From the NCBI GenBank assembly GCA_028873975.1, contig JAPPMO010000007.1:1-59560 (forward strand): DNA of 59,560 bases, in the 5' to 3' direction. A model generated the notes under the pieces. That model searched no databases. It saw only the letters and a program-made list of their open reading frames with translations, and was not told where the DNA came from. Below are positions 1 through 7,442 of this stretch, one piece after another. This DNA comes from Chloroflexota bacterium (lineage in GTDB: Bacteria > Chloroflexota > Anaerolineae > Aggregatilineales > Phototrophicaceae). The translations under genes and the position numbers were made by a program. How positions within the stretch are numbered: position 1 is the stretch's first letter; each line of letters starts with the position of its first letter.

Positions 1-49
<49 letters not shown>

Positions 50-148
50 ATTAAGAAATATTTAAGAAAAGACGTGGCACGACTGATCTTGTTCATGGTT
101 GATCCTTCTGAATTCAGCAAGCGAGGAGCTGGCATGACAAGGGCTCTT

Positions 149-592
149 TCAGTTGGGCAGGCGGTTGAGTATCAAAGCAGCAAAGGCGACGGCGGTGCCA
201 ATGAAGGAGATAATCGCGACGACCATCCAAGAAATCAGCCGGTTAATCCGCTCTTCCCATTCCCGCCGCAGCTGCTCGGTCTGGGCCTTCTGCGCATTAT
301 CAAAACGCTCGGATTGGGTGGCAAGCCGCGTGTTGAACACTTCGCTCTGGGCTTGCAGATCCTTGCTAAACTGCTCGGACTGGGCGGCAATCTGCTCTTG
401 AGTGGCAATATGCTGCGCTTCCAAGCGGGCAATATCGGCTTTGCTCGCCAAATAGGGGTTTTCCGCCGTCCGCGCGCTTTCCAAGGCGGAGACGCGCTCA
501 GTCAAGTCGCCCACTTGCTCGACAACCCGAGTCTGCGAGAACTGCTCCAGCGCCTCGACGCGCTGTTCCAAAATTGGGTCGTTTTCCGCCAC
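149..592 (-). CDS. Coiled-coil protein with C-terminal membrane anchor, unknown function
   Basis: The predicted protein has 147 residues. About residues 5-115 are a heptad-rich, Glu/Gln/Arg-rich helix with no Cys and few Pro, which reads as a long coiled coil. A single hydrophobic helix follows at about residues 119-141 (starting LISWMVVAIISFIG) and leaves a very short tail. There is no signal peptide, so it is probably a tail-anchored cytoplasmic coiled coil, in shape like small DUF1640/CCDC90-type proteins, although I cannot assign it to that family. The start is GTG at 592. No Shine-Dalgarno is visible, but a good sigma70-type promoter lies 39 bases upstream (631-659). It stands apart from the transporter operon to its right. 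Confidence 0.7.
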   Translation of the reverse strand: MAENDPILEQRVEALEQFSQTRVVEQVGDLTERVSALESARTAENPYLASKADIARLEAQHIATQEQIAAQSEQFSKDLQAQSEVFNTRLATQSERFDNAQKAQTEQLRREWEERINRLISWMVVAIISFIGTAVAFAALILNRLPN

Positions 593-630
593 GTCAATTT
601 ACCAAAAGCCTCTGACTCGATTAATTAGGG

Positions 631-659
631 ATTATAGACGTGGTTTGACTGAAACGCAA
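631..659 (-). promoter_or_regulatory. Sigma70-type promoter for the coiled-coil gene
   Basis: Read on the minus strand, TTGCGT (659-654), a 17-base spacer and a perfect TATAAT (636-631) precede the GTG at 592. The predicted leader is about 32 bases. The -35 end abuts the CACAGAG-type repeat at 657-707. Confidence 0.6.
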
Positions 660-707
660 CAGAGGCACAGAGAAATGCCTCATTTACTTTGTGTTCTTTG
701 TGGTTGG
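657..707. repeat. CACAGAG-type foldback repeat
   Basis: ACAGAGGCACAGAGAAA is followed within 20 bases by its imperfect inverse CTTTGTGTTCTTTGTGGTT. Related imperfect inverted repeats lie at 7147-7350, 50345-50446 and 52696-52871, with single arms near 9163 and 23150. It lies in the 202-base spacer between the coiled-coil gene and the ABC permease. Confidence 0.6.
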
Positions 708-794
708 TCATGCTTTCGACCGAGTAAAAATCGCTTGATGTGACAATAATCTGAAATGCGCCCCCGCTTGAGCGTCGCGATGACAGCGCTCCTG

Positions 795-1775
795 TCAACC
801 GAGCTTGATGCGCGGATTCAGCGCCGCGTAAGCCATGTCGGCGAAGAGATTCGTGAAGAGAATGACGGTCACGCTGACCATCACGATCGACTGCACCAGC
901 AGCAAATCGCGCCGTTCAATGGCGGCGATCAACAAACTGCCCAATCCCGGAAAACCAAAGACATATTCGATCACCACCAAGCCGCTAATCAGCCAGGTGA
1001 TGCTGATGGCGATGACCGTGACCGTCGGCAGCAATGCGTTGCGCAAGACGTGCCGGGTGATGACGCTGCGATAGGGGATGCCTTTCAAAGCCGCTGCGCG
1101 CACATAATCCCGCTTCAATTCCTCGATCACGCCGGCGCGGGTGAGGCGGGAAATGTAAGCCAGCAGCACCAGCGTGGCCGCAAATGCCGGCAGCCACAGC
1201 GCCGGCAGCATCTCGCTGAACGAGGCGTTGGCCCGCACCGCCGAGCTGGACGGGAACCACCAACCCAGCGCCCCCGCCAGCTTGCTCCGCCCCCAGCCCA
1301 GCGCCACGATATTGATCAGGAACAGTCCGGTCACGAATTCCGGCAGGCTGACCACCGACAGCGTCAGCAGCGAGATGATGACATCGGGCAATTTGTTTTC
1401 GCGCAGCCCGGCGATAATGCCCAAGACCAGCGACAGCGGTACCGACAGCAGCAAGGCGACCAGCGCCAGACGCGCCGAATTGATGCTGCGCTGTACGATC
1501 AGCTCGCGGTTATCCGCGCCGCGGAAGGCGATCGTCTTGCCCCAGTCGCCGCCTAGAAAATTGCCCAGCCAGTTGACATATTGCTGCGGCAGCGGGGCAT
1601 TCAAACCCAACTCGCTGCGGATCTGCGCGACCTGCTCGGCTGTGGCTTCGCGCCCGCCGGCGATCACGCGCGCCGGATCGCCCGGCAAGACACGCAGCAG
1701 AAAGAAGATCATCAGCGAACTGATCAAGTAAGTAAAAAAGAAGAAAACGAAGCGCCGCCGCAAAAACTTTAGCAT
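795..1775 (-). CDS. dppB: Dipeptide/oligopeptide-type ABC permease (DppB family)
   Basis: This 326-residue integral membrane protein is one of the two channel subunits of a peptide/opine/oligosaccharide-type (PepT) ABC importer. The N-terminus MLKFLRRRFVFFFFTYLIS opens with the first membrane helix. The conserved periplasmic motif RVLPGDPAR follows, and the EAA-type cytoplasmic loop (RAAALKGIPYRSVITRHVL) lies near the C-terminus. I chose the ATG at 1775 because it gives the family's usual start and sits 4 bases after the stop of the ATPase gene; an open frame continues upstream but is only out-of-frame ATPase sequence. It is the last gene of an operon reading binding protein, DppC, fused ATPase, DppB. 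Substrate cannot be told from sequence. Confidence 0.92.
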   Translation of the reverse strand: MLKFLRRRFVFFFFTYLISSLMIFFLLRVLPGDPARVIAGGREATAEQVAQIRSELGLNAPLPQQYVNWLGNFLGGDWGKTIAFRGADNRELIVQRSINSARLALVALLLSVPLSLVLGIIAGLRENKLPDVIISLLTLSVVSLPEFVTGLFLINIVALGWGRSKLAGALGWWFPSSSAVRANASFSEMLPALWLPAFAATLVLLAYISRLTRAGVIEELKRDYVRAAALKGIPYRSVITRHVLRNALLPTVTVIAISITWLISGLVVIEYVFGFPGLGSLLIAAIERRDLLLVQSIVMVSVTVILFTNLFADMAYAALNPRIKLG

Positions 1776-1779
1776 CAGC

Positions 1780-3999
1780 CTAAGCGATTTCCTCCCGCCG
1801 CAGGAAGCTGTGTTGCAGCGCCGACAACTCCTCCAGCGGGATATGACAACGGATGGCATGCCCGGCGTCGACTTCCCGCCACGGCGGCGCCTCTTCTTCA
1901 CAGACAGCGCCAATCTTGCGCGGGCAGCGGGTGTGAAAGCGGCAGCCGCTCGGCAGGCGCTGCGCGCTCGGCAAGACGTCATGCAGCAGCATGCGCTCGG
2001 CTTTATGGTGCGGGTCCGCCACCGGTATCGCCGAAACGAGCGCCTCGGTGTAGGGGTGGTAAGGCGGCTGAAACAGGTCGCTCGCCGCGCCAACCTCGAA
2101 AAGTTGGCCCAGATACATGACCGCGATTACATCGGACAAATAGCCGACGACGGCCAGATCATGCGATATAAACAGGTAGGCGGTGCCATGCTCTTCTTGC
2201 AAGCGCGCCAGCAAATTCAAGACCGCGGACTGCACGGATACATCCAGCGCCGACACCGGCTCGTCGCAAATGATGAGGTCCGGATCGGAGGCGAAGGCTC
2301 GCGCGACTGCCACGCGCTGTTTCTCGCCGCCGCTCAGTTCAGCGGGGAAGCGATCGGCATAGTCCTCGCGCAGGTTGACCCGCCGCAGCAATTGCGCGAC
2401 CTCAGCCTCCGCTCCCGCCGGCGTCATGCCCCGCAGCTTGACCAGGGGCCGCCGCAAAGCCTGCCGCACCGACAGATACGGATTCAGCGAGTTCTGCGGG
2501 TTCTGGAATACCATCTGCAGTTTCGACAGGACATCGGGACTGCGCTCGCGCACGCTGTTGCGGATGTCCATGCCCAGCAGCTCCAACTGCCCGCCGGTGC
2601 GCTCTTGCAAGCCGATGATCAGGCGCGAAAGAGTGGTCTTGCCACTGCCGCTTTCACCGACCAAACCGAGCGTCTGCCCCGCTCCCAGGGTCAAGTTGAC
2701 CCCGTCGACAGCGCGGATCGGCGCGGGCTTCTTCCCGCGCAGCCAGTCCCCCAGGCTCCTTGCGACCGGGAAATGCTTTTTCAAGTCCGTCACGCGCATC
2801 AGCGTATCCGTATCCCTGTCATCTTTTTGAAGAACGCGCTCTTCATCCCTGACACCGCGCTGAAGTGGGGAGGTATTTTTTTCCACCCCCCTCAATCCCC
2901 CCATTGCAATGGGGGGAAGCCGGTCTCGATGGGCTGGTCCTCTCCTCCTTGATGCTTCGGAATCATCCCCCGTCGGGCGGGGGACAGAGGGGGCATTGGA
3001 TTTAGGGTGGGGGTAAACTGTGACTTCTTCCCAGCGGAAACAGCGCACAGCGCGCCCGTCGCCCAGTTGTTCCAGGGGCGGCTTTTCGGCGCGGCACTTG
3101 TCGATGACAAAGTCGCAGCGCTCGGCGAAGACACAGCCGCGCGTCAACTCCGCCAGCGCGGGCGGGTTGCCGCTGATCGAATGCAGCCGGCTGTCAGCCT
3201 TGCTTTGGCCCAGCCTGGGCACACTGTTGAGCAAGCCCAGCGAGTAGGGATGACGGGGCGCGGCGTAGAGTTGCTCGACGGGCGCCTCTTCCATGATCTC
3301 GCCCGCGTACAGCACCAGCACCCGTTCGCAGAGTTGCGCCACCACGCCCAGATTATGGGTGATATAGATGACGCCGGTATCGCGCTTGGCCATGAGCCCG
3401 CGGATGAGATCGAGGATGACGGCTTCCGTGGTCACATCCAAGCCGGTGGTGGGTTCGTCGAGTATGAGCAATTCGGGATTGGTGATCAGCGCCATAGCGA
3501 TGACGACGCGCTGCTGCATGCCCCCGCTCAATTCGTGCGGATAGCGCTCCGCCACTTTTTCGGGATCCACCAGGTTGACGTCATGGAACATCCGCAGCAT
3601 GGCTTGCTCGGCTTCCGCGCCGCCGATGCCCAGCGCCGCTCCCAAAACCTCAGTGACTTGAGCGCCGATCTTCATTGACGGATTCAAAGCCGCCCCCGCA
3701 TTTTGGGGCGCCAGCTTGACGCGCCGCGCCCAGATCGAGCGCATCTCGGCATCGCTCTTGCTCAGCAAATCCTCCCCGGCGAATGCCAGGCGCCCGCCGC
3801 TCTCTACGCGCCCGTTGCTGCTGAGGTAGCGCATCAGCGCCAGCGCCACAGTGGATTTCCCCGAGCCCGACTCGCCGACCAAACCGACGATATGGCCGGG
3901 CGCCAATTGCAGGTGAAAATCGCGCACAGCCGGTATCCAGCGCTTGCCGATCCGATAGCTGATGGTCAGACGCTCGACATCAAGCAGAGGCGCAGTCAT
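1780..3999 (-). CDS. Fused double ABC ATPase (DppD-DppF type)
   Basis: One 739-residue frame carries two complete peptide-type ABC ATPases that are normally separate genes. Half 1 (about residues 1-340) has Walker A GLVGESGSGKST, signature LSGGMQQR and Walker B LLILDEPTTGLDV. Half 2 (from about residue 401) has GLVGESGSGKTT, LSGGEKQR and LIICDEPVSALDV. Both halves end in the oligopeptide-transporter C-terminal Cys-rich region (GCVFAERC; GCRFHTRCPR). The linker of about 55 residues is encoded by a hairpin-bearing repeat (2863-3010) and resembles no domain. The ATG at 3999 overlaps the DppC stop by one base (TGATG). An internal ATG at 2799 could allow separate translation of half 2 (339 residues). 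It energises the DppB/DppC channel. Confidence 0.85.
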   Translation of the reverse strand: MTAPLLDVERLTISYRIGKRWIPAVRDFHLQLAPGHIVGLVGESGSGKSTVALALMRYLSSNGRVESGGRLAFAGEDLLSKSDAEMRSIWARRVKLAPQNAGAALNPSMKIGAQVTEVLGAALGIGGAEAEQAMLRMFHDVNLVDPEKVAERYPHELSGGMQQRVVIAMALITNPELLILDEPTTGLDVTTEAVILDLIRGLMAKRDTGVIYITHNLGVVAQLCERVLVLYAGEIMEEAPVEQLYAAPRHPYSLGLLNSVPRLGQSKADSRLHSISGNPPALAELTRGCVFAERCDFVIDKCRAEKPPLEQLGDGRAVRCFRWEEVTVYPHPKSNAPSVPRPTGDDSEASRRRGPAHRDRLPPIAMGGLRGVEKNTSPLQRGVRDEERVLQKDDRDTDTLMRVTDLKKHFPVARSLGDWLRGKKPAPIRAVDGVNLTLGAGQTLGLVGESGSGKTTLSRLIIGLQERTGGQLELLGMDIRNSVRERSPDVLSKLQMVFQNPQNSLNPYLSVRQALRRPLVKLRGMTPAGAEAEVAQLLRRVNLREDYADRFPAELSGGEKQRVAVARAFASDPDLIICDEPVSALDVSVQSAVLNLLARLQEEHGTAYLFISHDLAVVGYLSDVIAVMYLGQLFEVGAASDLFQPPYHPYTEALVSAIPVADPHHKAERMLLHDVLPSAQRLPSGCRFHTRCPRKIGAVCEEEAPPWREVDAGHAIRCHIPLEELSALQHSFLRREEIA
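2863..3010. repeat. Hairpin-bearing repeat inserted in frame within the ATPase gene
   Basis: The stretch contains a perfect 20-base palindrome (2897-2916: six C, ATTGCAAT, six G) and a second hairpin TCCCCCG/CGGGGGA (2966-2972 and 2978-2984). It is rich in C/G runs, unlike coding sequence on either side, and looks like an intergenic repeat. It stays open in the reading frame and forms the linker between the two ATPase halves. Boundaries are approximate. Confidence 0.6.
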
Positions 4000-4922
4000 C
4001 AGTTTCCCTTTTGCACGGCGCGGCGGATGCCGTCCGACATCAAGTTGACCGCGATCACCAGGATCGCGATCGCCAGCGCGGGGAAATCCAGCGCCCAGGG
4101 CGTCAATTGATAGAATCCGCCGCGGTTTTCGTTCACCATCAGCCCCCAATCGGGCGAGGGCGGGCGGGCGCCAAAGCCGAGAAAGCCCAGCGACGCCACT
4201 AGAAAGATCGCATAAGAAAAGCGCAGCGACGCCTCGACCACCAACGCCGGGATCACTGACGGCAAGATTTCCCGAAAGATGATGTAAGTTGTGGGCTCGC
4301 CGCGGATCTCTGCCGCTTCCACGAATTCGCGCGTCTTGATATCGAGGGCGCTGCTGCGCGCCACCCGCGCCACCACCGGCACATAGAGAACAGCGATCAC
4401 CAAAAGCACGACATTATCGGCCAATTCCGCCTGCCAACTGCCAATCTCGAAATCGAGATTGCGGATGATGCCGACCAGCACCAGCGCCAGCACCAGCGCC
4501 GGGATCGCCAGCAGCGCGTCGATGACGCGTCCCAGCAATTCATCAAACCAGCCGCCGCGATAGCCCATGTATAAACCCAGGGCGGAGCCGACGATGACGC
4601 TGATCAAGGCGCCCAGTCCGGCGATGCGGAAGATGCTGCGCGCGCCCAGGATCACGCGGCTGTAGACATCGCGCCCCAGCCGATCTGTGCCGAAGGGATG
4701 CTCGCCCAGCCGCAGGGCGCCGATATCCAAAGTCGGCGATACGCGAACAGCATGACTCTGATCATTGGGATTGGGATAAGGCGCCAAGCCCGCGCCGAAA
4801 AGCGCTAAAAACAGAAAGAAGCAGACCAAGGCTGTACCCAGAGCCGACTGAGGACGCCGCAGCAGTACGGCAGCAAAGTGGCGCAGCGCGGCGATTTGGC
4901 GGCTGAAAAGGCTGGGATTCAT
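3999..4922 (-). CDS. dppC: Dipeptide/oligopeptide-type ABC permease (DppC family)
   Basis: This 307-residue second channel subunit of the PepT-type importer starts with a cytoplasmic tail and a hydrophobic helix (ALGTALVCFFLFLALFG). It carries the family hallmark HPFGTDRLGRDVYSRVI and the EAA loop (FVEAAEIRGEPTTYIIFREI) near residues 200-220. The GFGARPPSPDWGLM segment before the last helices is typical of DppC/OppC. It overlaps the following ATPase by one base, so the two are translationally coupled. It pairs with the DppB-type gene at 795-1775. Confidence 0.93.
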   Translation of the reverse strand: MNPSLFSRQIAALRHFAAVLLRRPQSALGTALVCFFLFLALFGAGLAPYPNPNDQSHAVRVSPTLDIGALRLGEHPFGTDRLGRDVYSRVILGARSIFRIAGLGALISVIVGSALGLYMGYRGGWFDELLGRVIDALLAIPALVLALVLVGIIRNLDFEIGSWQAELADNVVLLVIAVLYVPVVARVARSSALDIKTREFVEAAEIRGEPTTYIIFREILPSVIPALVVEASLRFSYAIFLVASLGFLGFGARPPSPDWGLMVNENRGGFYQLTPWALDFPALAIAILVIAVNLMSDGIRRAVQKGN

Positions 4923-5000
4923 GGCTTTACTTCAGTCCCCGGCTGGCTCCTGAGCCTGAGTAGCCGCTCGGCGCGTAACCGGCGAAAAGATCCGCCCCAC

Positions 5001-5043
5001 TCACACAAAATTGCAAGCCGTCTCGTCGCTTGAGCGACGCGGT
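5001..5043. repeat. 43-base dispersed repeat, copy 1
   Basis: This segment aligns without gaps to 50174-50216. Both begin TCACACAA and end with GAGCGACGCGGT. It contains the hairpin CGTCGCT/AGCGACG. It lies in the 324-base spacer 4923-5246 between the binding-protein gene and dppC, which otherwise holds only the hairpin at 5116-5135 and no gene I can support. Confidence 0.5.
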
Positions 5044-5115
5044 TTACAGAAACAGGACCAACAAAGTCATGCAACTCCAAAATCATAGTCGCCCGCAAAC
5101 CCTAGCCGGAGCGGT

Positions 5116-5135
5116 GGGCGAGCCAAGGCTCGCCC
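5116..5135. repeat. Hairpin between binding-protein and permease genes
   Basis: GGGCGAGCC, a two-base AA loop and GGCTCGCCC form a perfect 9-bp stem. No T-run follows on the coding (minus) strand, so it is not a classical intrinsic terminator. It lies 111 bases beyond the stop of the binding-protein gene and before dppC, a position typical of hairpins that protect or attenuate transporter transcripts. Confidence 0.6.
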
Positions 5136-5246
5136 CTACATCACCCTGCAATTTGCTGCATAATTTGCTTGGAATTGCTTCTGCCGTCACAGCGCCAAGC
5201 GAAGCTGCGCGACAGCCATGACAAGCCGCGCTGCGATCGACAAGCC

Positions 5247-6785
5247 TTATCCCAAGCTGGCGCCGCCAAAATTCGTGCGCCCGGCGAAGGGATGCAGCCC
5301 CACGCCGGATACATGGCTCGCCAACACCATGAACTGCGCGAAGAAATACGGCACGACCACGGGACCGCTGTCCAGCAGGATCTGCTGGATTTCCTTGTAG
5401 GCGGCGGTACGCTCGGCTTGGTCAAGCGACGCCCGCGCCAGTTCAATCAATTCGTCCACGCGCGCGTCGCTGTAATGCGACTCGTTCCAGGGCGCTTCGG
5501 AATGGTAAGCCAGGTCGAGATAGAGTTGCGGAATCGGGCGCGCGCCCCAACCGGTCACGCCCAGATCAACTTGCATCCAGTCCTCGACCCAGTAGCTGTT
5601 TTCGTCTTCCAACTGGATTTCCACGCGGATGCCGGCTTCTTCCCACTGGGCGGCAAAGGCAATCGCGAGATCGGGCCAGGCGCCGCTATTCGGCACGTGC
5701 AAGGTCATGTCCAAACCGTCGGGATAACCGGCTTCCGCCAGCAGGGCGGCGGCGGCGGCGGGATCGCGCGGCGGCGCCTCGGCTTCCGCCAGGAAATACT
5801 GGCCAAAGGCCGGTCCAATCGGCGAGTCCTTGCCGACAGCGCCAAAACCTAACTGCACGCGCTCCCAGATGGCATCGCGATCCGTGGCCAGTTTGAATGC
5901 CTGCCGCACGCGAACGTCGTCGCCCGGGGCGCGGTCGGCGCGCAGCCGCGCCAGATGGTGCCCGCTGGTCGGTATATCGCTGGTATTGAAATTGACATCG
6001 GCGCTGAAGCCCAGGAAACTGGAATTGTCCAGACGCATGATGCCGTCGACCGTGCCGCCCTGCACCGCGGCGATCCCCGCTTGCTGGTCATCAAAGAAGA
6101 TGAACTCCAGACGCTCGATCGCGGGCGTCCCGCCCCAATAGTCGGCGTTGGCGCTCATGATGGCGCGGTCGCCCGGGATCATTTCGTCCAGCCTGAAAGG
6201 TCCGGAACCGTTAAAGGCTTCGCCGATATTCTCCGCGCCGGATTTCAAGATGACAAATTTGTTGTCGGTGAGGTTGTAGAGGAAATCCGGATTCGGCTCG
6301 CCGAGCGTGATGACAAGGGTATTGCCTTCGCCGGCCTCGATCGATTCGACCGATGTCAATAAACTGGCGACTGTGCTTTCGGAATCTTGGTGCCACTGTA
6401 TGGTCCAGAGCGCGTCATCGACAGTGACGGGGCTGCCATCGTGCCAGGTCGCGTCTTCGCGGATCTGCAGCGTATAGGTCAAGCCGTCGTCGCTCAAATC
6501 CCAGGACGAGGCTAGCCGCGGGACTAGATTGGCGGCGGCGTCCGTTTCGATCAAATAGTCGTAAAGCGCGTTCAAGATGGCGATTTCGCTGTCGCCGGAG
6601 GCCGACCTTGGATCCAGTGTGGCTGGCGTCAGCCAGGCGATGCGCAGCGCGTTGTCTTGCGCGCCGGCGATATTGGCCAGAGGAGATGCGATAGTGCCAA
6701 CGGCGGTCGCGGCGCCGGCGGCAAAGACTTGCAGAAAGTCGCGGCGGGAGAGCTCGCTTGCGGAGGCTGTGATTTGTTTCTTCAC
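5247..6785 (-). CDS. Tat-exported peptide/oligosaccharide ABC substrate-binding protein (SBP_bac_5)
   Basis: This 512-residue extracytoplasmic binding protein belongs to the DppA/OppA cluster. Residues 1-43 are a twin-arginine signal (SRRDFLQVFAAGAATAVG) that ends near the NIAGAQ processing site. The mature part shows family landmarks: a TLDPRSASGDSEIAILNALYDYL segment (landmark near residues 56-78), YTLQIREDATWHDG and the late RVDELIELAR region. The start is GTG at 6785 with AAGGAC upstream. It is about two-thirds alike by eye to the binding protein at 7443-8993. Tat export implies that it folds before secretion. It is the first gene of the set with dppC, the fused ATPase and dppB. Confidence 0.92.
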   Translation of the reverse strand: MKKQITASASELSRRDFLQVFAAGAATAVGTIASPLANIAGAQDNALRIAWLTPATLDPRSASGDSEIAILNALYDYLIETDAAANLVPRLASSWDLSDDGLTYTLQIREDATWHDGSPVTVDDALWTIQWHQDSESTVASLLTSVESIEAGEGNTLVITLGEPNPDFLYNLTDNKFVILKSGAENIGEAFNGSGPFRLDEMIPGDRAIMSANADYWGGTPAIERLEFIFFDDQQAGIAAVQGGTVDGIMRLDNSSFLGFSADVNFNTSDIPTSGHHLARLRADRAPGDDVRVRQAFKLATDRDAIWERVQLGFGAVGKDSPIGPAFGQYFLAEAEAPPRDPAAAAALLAEAGYPDGLDMTLHVPNSGAWPDLAIAFAAQWEEAGIRVEIQLEDENSYWVEDWMQVDLGVTGWGARPIPQLYLDLAYHSEAPWNESHYSDARVDELIELARASLDQAERTAAYKEIQQILLDSGPVVVPYFFAQFMVLASHVSGVGLHPFAGRTNFGGASLG

Positions 6786-6823
6786 GATAGTCCTTATCCT
6801 TTACGCTTCTTTGTACGATGTTT

Positions 6824-6841
6824 CCCCTCTTTATAGAGGGG
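6824..6841. repeat. Short hairpin upstream of the first binding-protein gene
   Basis: CCCCTCT, loop TTAT and AGAGGGG form a perfect 7-bp stem starting 39 bases before the GTG at 6785. It lies in the 657-base spacer 6786-7442, whose right half is the MITE-like element. I see no gene in that spacer. Confidence 0.45.
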
Positions 6842-7086
6842 GATGACCCCCCAGTAATGCCAGGCGCTAACGGAGAAGGACAGCAGAATCGCGAACGACG
6901 TGATTAGCGGGAGCTAGCTGAAGATCCGAAAAGGCGGCGCAAGTGAACGCTGCCGATATTGACGGATTTTTTCACGACTTTGGCTCATCAACGTCCCTCT
7001 CGACAAACCTGACAGCATGCGGGCTGCCAAACGGCTTGCATTATTGCATATATCGGCAGGGATTTGCAATCTCGATCCTTGCTCCC

Positions 7087-7374
7087 CAGGGCAATCGCAT
7101 CAAAATGGGGCGGCTGACATAGTACGAAATTGGACTGATTATTAACCACCGAGGGCGCCGAGGGTCGCGTAGACACTGACCGTCAACACCGAGAAAAGCA
7201 ACGGAACATAGCTCATCCTATGTTTCAGGCTTGTTTTCAGCCACAAATGAAGTTTCGCTGGCGACCTCACTGTATTCAGGTGATGGAATTAGATGGAAAG
7301 CAGACAAATGAACCTAAACTCGGTGCTCTCGGTGTCCTCGGTGGTGAAAAAAATGATTTGATGCAATTGCCCTG
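7087..7374. mobile_element. MITE-like element with inverted ends and flanking direct repeats, copy 1
   Basis: The left end CAGGGCAATCGCATCAAA (7087-7104) is matched by its inverse at 7357-7374 with one mismatch. The 10-mer CCTTGCTCCC lies immediately outside both ends (7077-7086 and 7375-7384) and looks like a target duplication. Inside is a second, inner inverted repeat (ACCACCGAGGGCGCCGAGG at 7146-7164 against the CTCGGTG-rich arm at 7320-7348), and one arm of it is interrupted by the 22-nt word at 7165-7186. It encodes no protein. A second copy with the same ends lies at 52670-52926. Confidence 0.65.
7165..7186 (+). repeat. 22-nt dispersed word, copy 1
   Basis: This is the sequence TCGCG followed by TAGACACTGACCGTCAA. 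The same 22 bases recur exactly at 9167-9188 and 50354-50375, and with one change on the minus strand at 23084-23105. Here the word splits a CACCGAGG-type repeat arm. Confidence 0.75.
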
Positions 7375-7442
7375 CCTTGCTCCCTCACTGATTCTTTTAT
7401 GACAAAGTAGCGGGCTGCGCAGCTTGACGGATCGCAATTGAA

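Noticed and set aside
756..1556. A 266-residue plus-strand frame opposite dppB
   Set aside because: It is rich in Gln/Arg/His, lacks family motifs and overlaps a membrane protein with conserved permease motifs.
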